From Candidatus Rokuibacteriota bacterium (GTDB taxonomy: Bacteria > Methylomirabilota > Methylomirabilia > Rokubacteriales > CSP1-6): a stretch of DNA of 43,500 bases. Positions 9,348 to 20,288 of this stretch are shown piece by piece. Every line of letters starts with the position of its first letter. Within the stretch, counting starts at the first letter, position 1. The stretch covers positions 1-43,500 of the forward strand of contig QHRT01000087.1 of NCBI GenBank assembly GCA_003220195.1, in the 5' to 3' direction. A model generated the notes under the pieces. That model saw only the letters and a list, made by a program, of their open reading frames with translations, searched no databases and was not told the DNA's origin. The translations under genes and the position numbers were made by a program.

Positions 9348-10493
9348 ATGCGCCTGTGGCCCGCCCGACGGCAGTCGCCGTCCGGCACGATCACGTCCGA
9401 CGACCTGCTGATCACCGAGGACGTCTTGCGACGGAACGTCGAAGACGTTCTCCTCGTGCGCGAGCGCGAGTTTCTCGGCAGCATCGTCGTCTTCCGGGGC
9501 AATCTGCTGATGCCGCCCGCGCGCGCGCTCGACATCCTGCTCGAGCGGTTTCGCCGTTTCGGCTACACGCCGTTTCTGCGCGCCGACGGCGATGCGGTCG
9601 TGGTGGAGGCCTGGCCACTGGCGCAGACGGTCGAACGTCAGCGCATCCGCCTCAACGTCGCCCTGTTCATCCTGACCTGTCTTTCGACCTTGATGGCGGG
9701 CGCGTTCTTCTTCGTCGGGTCGCCGACGTTCGACGCGTTCCGCTCGGCCGAGTGGCCGCTGCCGCTCCGATTTCTTGCCGGCGTCCCGTTCGCCGCCACG
9801 CTGATCGGCATCCTCGGCACGCACGAGTTCGGGCATTACTTCACGGCGCGGCACTACAAGGCGTCCGTCAGCCTGCCGTATTTCATCCCGGCGCCGCCGC
9901 CGTTCCTGTTCGGGACGTTCGGGGCCATCATCCGGATGCGATCGCCCGCGCGAGACCGCAATTCACTCTTCGACATCGCCGTGGCCGGGCCGCTCGCCGG
10001 CCTCGCGATCGCAATCCCGACCGCGATCTTCGGACTCGCGTGGTCGAATGTCGCGCCGGCCAACGGTCACTTCACCGTGTTCGGCGAGTCGCTGCTCTGG
10101 AGCCTGCTGGTCCACCTGAAATTCGGCGCGATCCCCGCCGGGATGATGGTCTACACGCATCCGATGGCCGACGCGGCCTGGGCCGGGTTCCTGGTGACCG
10201 CGCTGAACCTCTTTCCGGTCGGGCAGCTCGACGGCGGCCGCATCGCGTATGCGCTCTTCGGCCGGCGTCACCGCGCCGTCGGCATCGCCACGTTTGCAGC
10301 GTTGCTCGGGCTCGGGGCCGTGACCGGCGCGGTGAACTGGTTCGTGTGGGCCGCGCTCCTGTTCTTCATGGTGGGCTTCCACCACAGTCCGCCGCTGGAC
10401 GACCTGACGCCGTTGAGCCCCGGCCGTCGGCTGACGGGCATCCTGGCCCTGGTGCTGCTCGTCCTCCTCGTCCCCCCGATTCCGATCGGCTAG
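9348..10493 (+). CDS. Site-2 protease family (M50) membrane metalloprotease
   Basis: LGTHEFGHYFTARHYK (HExxH) and NLFPVGQLDGGRIAYA; multi-TM. Confidence 0.9.
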   Translation: MRLWPARRQSPSGTITSDDLLITEDVLRRNVEDVLLVREREFLGSIVVFRGNLLMPPARALDILLERFRRFGYTPFLRADGDAVVVEAWPLAQTVERQRIRLNVALFILTCLSTLMAGAFFFVGSPTFDAFRSAEWPLPLRFLAGVPFAATLIGILGTHEFGHYFTARHYKASVSLPYFIPAPPPFLFGTFGAIIRMRSPARDRNSLFDIAVAGPLAGLAIAIPTAIFGLAWSNVAPANGHFTVFGESLLWSLLVHLKFGAIPAGMMVYTHPMADAAWAGFLVTALNLFPVGQLDGGRIAYALFGRRHRAVGIATFAALLGLGAVTGAVNWFVWAALLFFMVGFHHSPPLDDLTPLSPGRRLTGILALVLLVLLVPPIPIG

Positions 10494-10494
10494 C

Positions 10495-10663
10495 GCAGGC
10501 GGCTGATAAAGGCCCATCTGCTTCGTTGGCGCCCACGGGTGCGTCCTCGCACCCCTCGGCCGCACGCTCAACGTACAGGGAGTACGTCTCGCGTGCGGGC
10601 TCAGGCGCATTCGATGCGCCTCTCGGGCGCCGCCTCGCATCTGGACCTTTCTCAGCCCCCTGC
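10495..10663 (-). repeat. Structured dispersed repeat, copy A (structure reads on minus strand)
   Basis: Reverse complement aligns over its whole length with 26364-26536; nested hairpins described in findings. Confidence 0.85.
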
Positions 10664-10897
10664 TGGTGGGCAGGGGCCAGATCCTTCACAGGAACGCAAC
10701 GCGCCTCGTCAGCCAGTTGCGCTAATATCCGCGCCATGGCCGCGGGTGTTTCTCCTTCGCACGACCGACGTCGCGGGATGATGCGTCCACTCCCGACATC
10801 ACCCCACTCGGGTCGGCGTGCCACGGCGACGATCGCGATCGGCTCGGCATCATGGATATGACGGTGAGCATCGTGGCGACCGGGTGAGAGAAACCAC

Positions 10898-11662
10898 ATG
10901 GGAGATCGGCTCAGAGGAAAGACGGCGCTCATCACCGGCGCCGGCATGGGGATCGGGCGCGAGGCGGCGCAGCTCTTCGCCGCCGAAGGCGCCAGGGTGG
11001 TCGTTGCGGACATCGACGCGAAGGCCGCGAAGGAGACGGTGAGCCGGATCGAGGCCGCCGGCGGCGAGGCGCTGGCCGTCGTCGGCGACGTCGCAATGGA
11101 GAGCGACGTCGAGCGCATGGTCGCCGAGGGCGTCGCGCGCTTGGGCGGATTGCACGTGCTTTACAACAACGCCGGCGTGCTCTGGAAGGACCGCGACCGC
11201 TCGGTGCTCGAGACGGATCCGGCGTGGTGGGACCGCGTGATGGCGATCAACTTGAAATCCGTGTTCTGGGTCACCAAGCACGGCATCCCGCATCTCCAGC
11301 GCGCGGGCGGCGGCTCGATCGTGCTCATGGGGTCGGTGTCGGCGCTCGTCGGGTTCACCCGCGCCCAGGACGCTTACACGTGCGCGAAGGGAGCCCTGAT
11401 CTCGCTCACGAAGTCGCTCGCGATCCAGTTCGCGAAGGACCGGATCCGCTGCAACATTATTCATCCTGGCATCGTCGATACACCGCTCCAGGCGCCGTAT
11501 CTCACCGACCAGCTCCGCAAGGAGTTCGAGACCGGCATTCCGATCGGCCGGATCGCCCGGCCGCGCGAGATCGCGAACGTGGCGCTGTTTCTCGCGAGCG
11601 AGGAGTCGTCGTACATGACCGGCGCCGAGCTCGTGGTGGACGGCGGCTTCACGGCGGGCTGA
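10898..11662 (+). CDS. SDR family oxidoreductase
   Basis: KTALITGAGMGIG, NNAGVLWKD, YTCAKGALISLTKSLA, VVDGGFTAG. Confidence 0.9.
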   Translation: MGDRLRGKTALITGAGMGIGREAAQLFAAEGARVVVADIDAKAAKETVSRIEAAGGEALAVVGDVAMESDVERMVAEGVARLGGLHVLYNNAGVLWKDRDRSVLETDPAWWDRVMAINLKSVFWVTKHGIPHLQRAGGGSIVLMGSVSALVGFTRAQDAYTCAKGALISLTKSLAIQFAKDRIRCNIIHPGIVDTPLQAPYLTDQLRKEFETGIPIGRIARPREIANVALFLASEESSYMTGAELVVDGGFTAG

Positions 11663-11683
11663 GCCCACACAAGGAGATTCTTG

Positions 11684-12676
11684 ATGCGACGACTGACGCT
11701 CGTGCTGCTGGGTGCGATGCTGCTGACCGGGCCGGCCTTCGCGAAGGATACGGTCGTGATCTACACGGCGCTCGAGCCCGAGCAGATCACGGACTACATG
11801 AAGGCCGTGAACAAGTCTCTGCCGAACCTCGACGTCAAGATGCTCCGGCTGTCGACGGGGGACATCTCCGCCCGGTTCATGGCCGAGAAGGACAACATGC
11901 AGGCCGACCTCGTGTGGGGCGTCGCGGCCACCAACATGCTCGTGTTCAAGAACGCCGGCCTGCTCGAACCCTACGCCCCGAAGGGACTCGACCGCGTGCA
12001 GCCGCTCTTCCGCGACAAGGCGAACCCGCCGGGCTGGGTCGGCATCGACATCTACATGTCCGCCTTCTGCTTCAACACCGACGTCGCGAAGAAGAAAAAT
12101 CTTCCGAAGCCGGAGTCGTGGGCCGATCTGACGAAGCCGGTCTACAAGGGCGAAGTCGTGATGCCGAATCCCGCCAGCTCGGGAACCGGGTATCTGTCGG
12201 TCGCGTCGATCCTGCAACGGATGAAAGAGCCGGAAGGATGGACGTACCTCGACGCGCTCGACAAGAACATGGCGGAGTACACGAAGTCCGGCTCGAAGCC
12301 GTGCAAGGACGCGGCCGCCGGCGAGCGGGCGATCGGCGTCTCGTTCGAGTACGTCGCGATGAAGATGAAGAAGGACGGCGCGCCGGTCGAGATGGTGCTG
12401 CCGAAGGAAGGCTCGGGCTACGAGATCGAGGCGAACGCGCTGACGCGCAAGGGCAAGTCGAATCCTGCGGCGAAGCAGTTCCTCGACTGGGCCATCACCG
12501 ACGAAGCGATGGCGCTCTACTCGAAATACTTCGCCGCCGTGTCGGTGGCGGGATTCCCGGTGCCCGAGGGCCTGCCGAAGGACATCTCGAAGGTCGTGTA
12601 CCCGAACGACTTCGACTGGTCGGCGAAGAATCGCGACCGGATCCTGGCCGAGTGGCAGAAACGGTACCAGAAGTAG
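11684..12676 (+). CDS. ABC transporter substrate-binding protein (2-aminoethylphosphonate / Fe3+ type)
   Basis: Signal peptide MRRLTLVLLGAMLLTGPAFA, DTVVIYTALEPEQITDYMKAV...; upstream of ABC ATPase and permease. Confidence 0.82.
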   Translation: MRRLTLVLLGAMLLTGPAFAKDTVVIYTALEPEQITDYMKAVNKSLPNLDVKMLRLSTGDISARFMAEKDNMQADLVWGVAATNMLVFKNAGLLEPYAPKGLDRVQPLFRDKANPPGWVGIDIYMSAFCFNTDVAKKKNLPKPESWADLTKPVYKGEVVMPNPASSGTGYLSVASILQRMKEPEGWTYLDALDKNMAEYTKSGSKPCKDAAAGERAIGVSFEYVAMKMKKDGAPVEMVLPKEGSGYEIEANALTRKGKSNPAAKQFLDWAITDEAMALYSKYFAAVSVAGFPVPEGLPKDISKVVYPNDFDWSAKNRDRILAEWQKRYQK

Positions 12677-13761
12677 CGGGCGCCCGCCCGCCCGCGGTCG
12701 CGCTCGAGGGCGTCACCAAGACCTTCGGTCAGGTCGTCGCCCTGCGCGGAGTGTCCCTGACCGTCGCCGACGGCGAATTCGTCTGCTTCCTCGGCCCCTC
12801 GGGCTGCGGCAAGACGACGCTGCTCCGCATCATCGCCGGGCTCGAGCGACAGAACGCCGGCGCCGTGCGCATGCTCGGCCGCGACGTGTCGTCCTTGCCG
12901 CCGAGCCAGCGCAACTACGGGATCGTGTTCCAGTCCTACGCGCTGTTTCCGAACCTGACCGCCGCGAGGAACGTCGCGTACGGCCTGGAGGCGCGCCGAG
13001 CGGCGCGGCGCGATGTGTCGCATCGCGTGGACGAGCTGCTCGAGCTGGTCGGGCTCCGTACGCATCGCGATCGTTATCCGGCCCAGCTTTCGGGTGGCGA
13101 GCAGCAACGCGTGGCGCTGGCGCGGGCGCTGGCGCCGTCGCCGTCGTTGCTCTTGCTCGACGAGCCGCTCTCGGCGTTGGACGCGCGCGTGCGACACGGC
13201 CTCCGAACCGAGATCAAGCAGCTGCAGCGCCGGCTCGGCATCGCGACCATCATGGTGACGCACGACCAGGAAGAAGCGCTCACCATGGCGGACCGCATCG
13301 TCGTGATGAACCACGGCGTGGTGGAGCAGATCGGCGCGCCGGCCGAGATCTACACCGAGCCGACGTCGCTCTTCGTCGCCCGCTTCGTCGGGCAGATGAA
13401 CGTCCTCGCCGCCACGACCGAGAGCCGGCCGGGCTGGGCGCGCGTCGGCGCGGTCGCGCTGCGCTGCCGCCCGACGATCTCGAGAGCGGCGGGGATGCCG
13501 GTAACGCTCGGCATCCGACCGGAGGAGATCGAGATCGGCTCGGTCCGAAACGTCGAGAACCGCATCGTGGGCCGCGTGTCGAGCGTCCAGTTCCTCGGCG
13601 CCTTCACGCGCGTCGCGGTGACCGCGGCCGACGCGAGCCTGCCACTCTTGCAGTGCGATCTGTCGGTCAGCGCGTTCGCCGACGCCGGGATCAAGGAGGG
13701 CATGGAGCTGCCGCTCGCGCTTCCCCCGGACAGGGTGCGCGTGTTCGACCGACCGACCTGA
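12652..13761 (+). CDS. ABC transporter ATP-binding protein (PotA/FbpC/PhnT type)
   Basis: GTG start overlapping the SBP gene; GPSGCGKTTLLRIIAG, LSGGEQQRVALARAL, LLLLDEPLSALD. Confidence 0.88.
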   Translation: MAETVPEVAGARPPAVALEGVTKTFGQVVALRGVSLTVADGEFVCFLGPSGCGKTTLLRIIAGLERQNAGAVRMLGRDVSSLPPSQRNYGIVFQSYALFPNLTAARNVAYGLEARRAARRDVSHRVDELLELVGLRTHRDRYPAQLSGGEQQRVALARALAPSPSLLLLDEPLSALDARVRHGLRTEIKQLQRRLGIATIMVTHDQEEALTMADRIVVMNHGVVEQIGAPAEIYTEPTSLFVARFVGQMNVLAATTESRPGWARVGAVALRCRPTISRAAGMPVTLGIRPEEIEIGSVRNVENRIVGRVSSVQFLGAFTRVAVTAADASLPLLQCDLSVSAFADAGIKEGMELPLALPPDRVRVFDRPT

Positions 13762-15358
13762 TGCTCGCGGCCGCCGGCGCGACGATGCCGGACCGGACGG
13801 CCCGCCGTCGGCTGGACGTCGAGCGCGTCGTGCGCCTCGTCCTCATCGCGCTGTTCGGCGCGTTGCTCTACCTGTTCGTGCTCTATCCGATGCTGCAGGT
13901 GCTCTGGCGGAGCGTGCTCGACGGCGACGGGCGCTTCGTCGGGCTCGCGAACTACCTCCGGTACTTCCGCACGCCGGCGATCGCGGCGTCGATCACCAAC
14001 AGTCTGTGGGTCTCGACGGTCGCGATGGTCCTCACCGTCCTGCTGGCCTTCATCTACGCGTACGGGCTCACGCGGACGCGCATGCCGGGGCGGGGGTTCT
14101 TTCGTGTGGTGGCGATGCTGCCGCTCTTTGCGCCGTCGCTGGTGCAGGCCATTGCGCTCGTCTACGTCTTCGGAAACAACGGCATCCTGACCCGCCAGAC
14201 CGGCATCAACGTGGGCATTTACGGCGTCCGCGGCATCGTGCTCGCCGAGGTGTTCTCCTGCTTTCCCCACGCGCTCCTGATTCTGGTCGCGGCGCTCTCG
14301 GCCGCCGATGCGCGTCTCTACGACGCGGCGGCCGCGCTCGGCGCGTCGCGAACGAAGACGTTCTTGACGGTCACGCTGCCGGGGGTCAAGTACGGGCTGA
14401 TGAGCGCCTGCTTCGTCGTCTTCACGCTGGTCATCACGGACTTCGGCGCGCCGAAGGTGATCGGCGGCAAGTACTCGGTGATGGCGACGGAAATCTACAA
14501 CCAGGTGATCGGGCAGCAGAACTTCACGATGGGCGCGACGGTGTCGGTCGTCCTGCTCGTGCCGGCCGTCGTCGCATTCCTGGTCGACTGGATCGTCCAG
14601 CGCCGCCAGTACGCGCTCGTCAGCGCCTCGGCGAGACCGCTCCGGCCGGGCGATGGGGCCCTCGGCCGCCGGCTCTCGCTGGGTTACTGCGCGGTCGTCG
14701 CCGCCTTCATCGTCGGCATCGACCTGGTCATCCTCACAGCCTGGAGGTCGCCGCGCTCACTGCCGTCGCCGGGACGATCATCGCGTTCACGGGCGCGTAT
14801 CTCGTCGAGAAGACCCGGACCGCGGCCAGTGCGCCGCTCTACGTGCTCTCGGTCGTGCCCGTCGCCATTCCCGGCATGGTGCTCGGGCTCGCGTACATCT
14901 TCACGTTCAACGCGCCCGGCAGCGTGCTGAACCGGCTCTACGCCACGCTCGCGATCCTGGTCATCTCGAACCTGGTGCACTACTTCACGGTGCCCTTTCT
15001 CACCGCCACGACGTCGCTGAAGCAGATGGACGCCGAGTTCGAGAGCGTCGCGGCGTCGATGGGCGTGCCGTTCTGGAAGACGTTCTGGCGCGTCACCGTC
15101 CCGATCGCGTTGCCGTCGATCGTCGGGATCAGCATGTACTTCTTCCTGAACGCGATGGTGACGCTGTCGGCCGTCGTCTTCCTGGTGGCGCCCGGGACCG
15201 AGCTGGCCGCCGTCGCGGTGCTCCTGATGGACGACTCGGGCGACACGGCGCAGGCGGCAGCGATGTCCGTGCTCATCGTGGCGGTCGGCCTGCTCGTCCG
15301 TCTCGTCTACTGGCTCGTGCTCCGGGGCATCACCCGGCGCACGCAGGCCTGGCGTTAG
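13761..15358 (+). CDS. ABC transporter permease, two fused permease domains; frame disrupted near 14738
   Basis: Domain 1 in frame 13761 (...SLGYCAVVAAFIVGIDLVILTA), domain 2 in another frame (SLEVAALTAVAGTIIAFTGAYLVEKTRTAASAPLYVLSVVPVAIPGMVLGLAYIF...). Confidence 0.75.
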
Positions 15359-15373
15359 AGAGGTGTTGACGTG

Positions 15374-16492
15374 ATGAGGATCGAAACGCTCGCCGTCCAC
15401 GCCGGACGCCGTGTGGATCCCGCGACCGGCGCCGTGGGAACCCCGATCCATCTGTCGACGACGTTCGAGCGCGACCCGGACGGCACGTTTCCCCGTGGCC
15501 ATCTCTACGCGCGGAACAGCAACCCGACGCGCGCCGCGCTCGAAGAATGCCTGCGGGATCTGGAAGGCGGCGCCGCGGCGGCGGCGTTCGGCTCCGGTTC
15601 GGCGGCGACCGCGGCGATCTTCCAGACGCTCCTGCCCGGAGCCCACGTCATCGCGCCGGCGGACGCCTATCACGGCACGCAACGGCTCTTGCGCGACACG
15701 TTCATCCCGTGGGGCCTCGCGGCGACGTTCGTGGACATGACCGATCTCGCGGCGGTCAAAGCGGCCCTGCGCCCGACCACGAGGCTCGTGTGGGTCGAGA
15801 CACCGTCGAACCCGCTGTGGAAGATCAGCGACGTCCGGGCCGTCGCCGCGCTCGCGCGAGCGGCCGGCGCGCGGTGCGTCGTGGACAACACGACGGCGAC
15901 GCCCGTGCTCCAGCGCCCGTTCGCCCTCGGCGCCGACCTGATCGTGCATGCGACCACGAAGTACCTGGGCGGCCACGGCGACGTGATGGGCGGCGCGGTC
16001 GTCGCAAGGGTCGAGGACGAGGTCTTCGCGGGCATCCGTCGTGTCCAGGCCGCCGCCGGCGCGGTGCCGTCGCCGTTCGATTGCTGGCTGGTGCTGCGCG
16101 GGATCGAGACGCTGCCGTGGCGCATGCGCGCGCACAGCGACTCGGCGATGCGCATCGCCGACTTCCTGGTGCGGCATCCGCGGGTCGAGCCGGTCCATTA
16201 CCCGGGGCTGACGACGCACGCGGGTCACGTTCTCGCGCAACACCAGATGTCGGCGTTCGGCGGGATGCTCTCGTTCCAGGTTCAGGGCGATCGCGACGCG
16301 GCGATGGATGTCGCCGCCCGGCTCCGCATCATCACGCGCGCCACCAGCTTCGGCGGGAACGAGAGCCTGATCGAGCACCGGGCGTCGATCGAGGGGCCGG
16401 ACACCCGGACGCCCGACAATCTGTTGCGACTGTCGGTGGGGCTGGAGCATCCCGACGACCTGATCGAGGACCTCGCGCAGGCGCTCGACTGA
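15374..16492 (+). CDS. Cys/Met metabolism PLP-dependent enzyme (cystathionine gamma-synthase / sulfhydrylase-like)
   Basis: METLAVHAGR-like start, YARNSNPTRAALEECL, VHATTKYLGGHGDVMGG, ATSFGGNESLIEHRAS. Confidence 0.88.
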   Translation: MRIETLAVHAGRRVDPATGAVGTPIHLSTTFERDPDGTFPRGHLYARNSNPTRAALEECLRDLEGGAAAAAFGSGSAATAAIFQTLLPGAHVIAPADAYHGTQRLLRDTFIPWGLAATFVDMTDLAAVKAALRPTTRLVWVETPSNPLWKISDVRAVAALARAAGARCVVDNTTATPVLQRPFALGADLIVHATTKYLGGHGDVMGGAVVARVEDEVFAGIRRVQAAAGAVPSPFDCWLVLRGIETLPWRMRAHSDSAMRIADFLVRHPRVEPVHYPGLTTHAGHVLAQHQMSAFGGMLSFQVQGDRDAAMDVAARLRIITRATSFGGNESLIEHRASIEGPDTRTPDNLLRLSVGLEHPDDLIEDLAQALD

Positions 16493-16497
16493 GCAGA

Positions 16498-16534
16498 CTC
16501 CGGCTGACGGTGGAATGCCGTCATGAATCCGGAG
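16498..16534 (+). terminator. Terminator-like hairpin after the PLP enzyme gene
   Basis: ctccgg-c-tgacgg-tggaatg-ccgtca-tgaat-ccggag. Confidence 0.4.
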
Positions 16535-16624
16535 CTCGTGCCATGCTGCGCCATCCGCTGGCCGTCATCTTCGTTCCCCGTTCAAAAATCCTTGAAAAGA
16601 CGGTGTCCGTGAGAGAGCGCGGCT

Positions 16625-16640
16625 TGGCATGCGTTCTGCT
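16625..16640 (+). promoter_or_regulatory. Weak sigma54-like -24/-12 element
   Basis: TGGCATG-CGTT-CTGCT with correct GG-to-GC spacing, two mismatches to TGGCACG-N4-TTGCW, 48 nt before ATG 16689. Confidence 0.3.
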
Positions 16641-16688
16641 CTCCGAGCCACGATGCGATGCCAACCAGCGCGTCCTGAAGGTATCGAG

Positions 16689-19600
16689 ATGAGCATGACC
16701 GGCCTCCGCGTGGCCCTCGACTCGCTCACGAACCGGGCGGTGACCTGGCTCCCCGGCGGCCGGTGGTTGCCCGACGAGATCTTCCGGCGCCGGCATCGCG
16801 GCATTCTCGTGTTGCTCTGGCTTCACGCCATCGCGATCTTCGCCGCCTCATTGCTGATGGGCTTCGGCTTCGCGCACAGCCTCTTCGAGGGGGGCGTGGT
16901 CGGCGCGGCCGCGCTCACCGCCGGACTCGTCGCCGGTCATCGCCGGATCGCCGCCGTCACGGCGTGCCTCGGTCTCGTCACCGCATCGGCCGTGCTCGTC
17001 CATCTCTCCGGCGGCTACATCGAGTTCCACTTCCACTTCTTCGTGATGGTGGGACTGATCGCGCTCTATCAGGACTGGATCCCGTTCCTCCTGGCCATCG
17101 TGTACGTCGCCGTGCATCACGGCGTGGTCGGCGTGCTCGACCCGCGCGGCGTGTACAACCATCCCGCCGCGTGGGCGAACCCGTGGAGCTGGGCCGCGAT
17201 CCACGCCGCGTTCCTCTCCGCGCTGAGCGTGGTCAGCGTGATCGTCTGGCGCTTGAGCGAATCCGCGCAGGCCCGTGCCCAGCTGGCCCGCGAAGTCGCC
17301 ATCACCGTCAACGAGGCGCCGACGCTGGACGACGCCATCGCGACGTGTCTCGACCTGATCTGCGCGTACACACGGTGGCCGGTGGGCCATGCGTACCGCC
17401 TGGCGACCACCCCGGACCGGCAGCTCGTGTCGGCGAGGATCTGGCAATTCGACCGTCCCGAGTCCTTCGAAGCGTTTCGGGCGGCCAGCGAGGCCGCACC
17501 GTTGCCGGCCGGCGTGGGATTAGCGGGTCGCGTGCTCGCGACCGGCAAGCCGGAGTGGATCGTGGACATCACGCGCGATCCGAGCTTCCCGCTCGCGGCG
17601 GCCGCGCGCGGCGCCGGGCTCCGCGCGTCGTTCGGCGTGCCCGTCGTGTCGAGGAGCGAGGTGGTCGCCGTGCTCGAGTTGCGCGGCGGAGCGCGCCCGC
17701 GCGACGGCCGAGCTCGAGGGCGCGCGCGAGGCGGCCGAGGAAGCCAGCCAGGCGAAGTCCGAATTCCTGGCGACCATGAGCCACGAGATCCGGACCCCGA
17801 TGAACGGCGTGATCGGCATGACGGCGCTCTTGCTCGACAGCGAGCTCACGCCAGAGCAACGCGAGTACGCCGAGACGATCCGCCACTCCGGCGACGCCCT
17901 GCTCGCGATCATCAACGACATTCTCGACTTCTCGAAGGTCGAGGCCGGCCTCCTCGAGATCGAGCCGTTGCCGTTCGGGTTGCGCGACACGGTCGCCGAA
18001 GCGATGAAGATCCTGGCGCCGCTCGCCCATCGCAAGGGCCTCGAGCTGGCGTACGACGTCGATGCCGCCGTTCCCGACGCCGTGATCGGGGACCCCGGAC
18101 GTTTCGGGCAGGTGATCCTGAACCTGGTCGGCAACGCCATCAAGTTCACGGGGCATGGCGAGGTGATCGCGTCCGTGGACGTGCTCGGAGAAACGGCGGC
18201 CGGCGTCACCGTGCACGTCTCCGTCGCCGACACGGGGATCGGGATCACCGACGAGAAGCTCGCGCACGTCTTCGAGCCATTCACCCAGGCCGACAGCTCC
18301 ACGGCGCGACGGTACGGCGGGACGGGCCTCGGTCTTGCGATCTGTCGCCAGCTCGCCGAGCTGATGGGGGGACGCATCTGGGTGGAGAGCACGGTGGGCC
18401 TGGGCAGCACCTTCCATTTCACGGCGCAGCTCGAGCGTTCGCGACAACCGGTGGCCACACCTGCGGGCGCCTGGCATGGCTCGCTCGGCCAGCTGCGCGT
18501 GCTGGCCGTGGACGACCATGCGACGAACCGCCGGCTCCTGCGGACGCTCCTCAGCACGTGGGGCGCCGAGACGAGAGTCGTCGACGGCGGCCACGCCGCG
18601 GTCGCCGCGCTCGAGTCGGCGCGCGTCGCCGGCCGCGCCTTCCAGCTCGCGATTCTCGACGGCCACATGCCGGACGTCGACGGGTTCGCGGTGGCGGAGC
18701 GGATCCATCGGGATCCCGGGCTCGCCGCGGTCACGGTGATGATGCTGAATTCCGACCGTCAGGCCGGTGACGTCGCGCGCTGTCGCACGCTCGGCATCAA
18801 GCGCATCCTGACGAAGCCGGTGACGCCGTCGGAGCTCCTCGACGCGATCCTGTTCGCGCTCGGCGCCTCCCGGGGGACGCCCATCCATTCCTCCGCGAGA
18901 AGCGCCGGCGCCGCGGGCGGGCGCCGCGTCCTGGTGGCCGAGGACAACACGGTGAACCAGACGCTCGCCGCGCGGTTGCTGGAAAAGCTCGGCTATCGCG
19001 CCGTGGTGGTGGGGAACGGACTGGAGGCGGTGGCCGCGGCGGAGCAGAGCCCGTTCGATCTCGTCCTGATGGACGTGCAGATGCCGGACATGGACGGTCT
19101 GGCGGCCACCGCACGGATCCGCGAGGGCGAAACTCGGCGCGGCGGGGCGCGCGTCCCGATCGTTGCGCTGACGGCCCACGCCATGCGCGGCGATCGCGAG
19201 AGATGCCTGGCGGCGGGGATGGACGACTATCTCTCCAAGCCCGTGAAGCAGACGGATCTCGCGCGAGTCCTGGATCGGCTGTTCGTCAGAGCGGCCGGCG
19301 CCGAGATCGTCGCGGAGCAGACGACCCGCAGGCCGGCGGCGGATCTCGCGTCCGCGCTCCAGGCGCTGGATGGCGACGAGGAGCTGTTGCGCGAGCTGCT
19401 CACGGTCTTCACGAGCGAATGGCCGGAGCGGCTCGGCGTGGTGCGCCGAGCGGCCGCTCGCCGGAACGGCACCGAGCTCGTTCCCGCAGCGCACGCTCTG
19501 AAAGGCGCTCTGCGAGTCGTCGGAGCCACGGCCGGCGCGGCGCTGACGGAACGTCTCGAGATGCTGGGACGCGAGAGCCGACTGCACGACGCGGCCGAGG

Positions 19601-19710
19601 TGCTCGCCGCGCTCGAACGAGAGGCCGAAGGCCTCCTGGCCGACATCGCCGACTGGCTCCGGTGGAACGCCGCGGCGAAAGAGCGGAGCCGCGTCGCCGC
19701 CGAGCTCTGA
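16689..19710 (+). CDS. Hybrid sensor histidine kinase (TM-GAF-HisKA-HATPase-REC-REC-Hpt); frame disrupted near 17680
   Basis: TM region then GAF ([24 protein letters not shown]); second frame gives [75 protein letters not shown]. Confidence 0.85.
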
Positions 19711-19792
19711 CACGCGCCCGTCGCGACATCGTCGGCGGACCGGCGCGGCCAGACGGAAGGGTTCGCGTGCGCTGTGATATCGTAGACGCGCG

Positions 19793-20023
19793 ATGGCTCG
19801 GGAACGCCACGTCGATCAGCTCATGAAGAAGCTCGTCCAGGCGATCGAGGCCTCGCTCACCGCGACCGAGGCCGCGCGCGAGGCGCTCCAGGAGATCCTG
19901 AAGCGCGGCGCCGACACCGGCATTTTTTTCGCCGGGGTGAAGCCGCGCGGGGCGTTCTCGCCCGAGCTCACGTCCCAGGACAAGGAGTTCCTGAGAGCGC
20001 TCTCGATCAAGCCCGATCGGTAG
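19793..20023 (+). CDS. Conserved-type hypothetical small protein (76 aa)
   Basis: ORF MARERHVDQLMKKLVQAIEASLTATEAAREALQEILKRGADTGIFF...; TATCGT 9 nt upstream of ATG. Confidence 0.6.
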   Translation: MARERHVDQLMKKLVQAIEASLTATEAAREALQEILKRGADTGIFFAGVKPRGAFSPELTSQDKEFLRALSIKPDR

Positions 20024-20028
20024 GTCCC

Positions 20029-20271
20029 GTGCGCGCCCTGCAGGTCGTCGTGCTCGCGGTCTTCGTCGCCCTGATCGTGTTGTCGCTCGTGAAACGACGG
20101 CGCGTGCCCGCGCCTCCGCGTCCGATGATTCCCGACGAGCTCGTGAAGGACCCGGTGTGCCAGACGTACGTCGTACGGTCGCGCGCGGTCACCGGCGCCT
20201 CCGCGAGCGGTCCGCCGTTCTTCTGCAGCGTCGAATGCGCGCAGCGGTACGCCGCCGGCTCCCGCAGCTGA
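20029..20271 (+). CDS. Small membrane protein with DPVCxTYV / FCSxxCAxxY motif (PP0621-like)
   Basis: GTG start; single TM, then LVKDPVCQTYVVRSRAV...FFCSVECAQRYAAG. Confidence 0.7.
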   Translation: MRALQVVVLAVFVALIVLSLVKRRRVPAPPRPMIPDELVKDPVCQTYVVRSRAVTGASASGPPFFCSVECAQRYAAGSRS

Positions 20272-20288
20272 CCGCGCGCGCCGGCGGC

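Noticed and set aside
9356-10861. 501-aa + ORF overlapping the M50 protease and the repeat
   Set aside because: Out-of-frame reading of a real gene running through the structured repeat; the peptide SSHPSAARSTYREYVSRA recurring in 26239..26505 is just the repeat translated, not a protein family.
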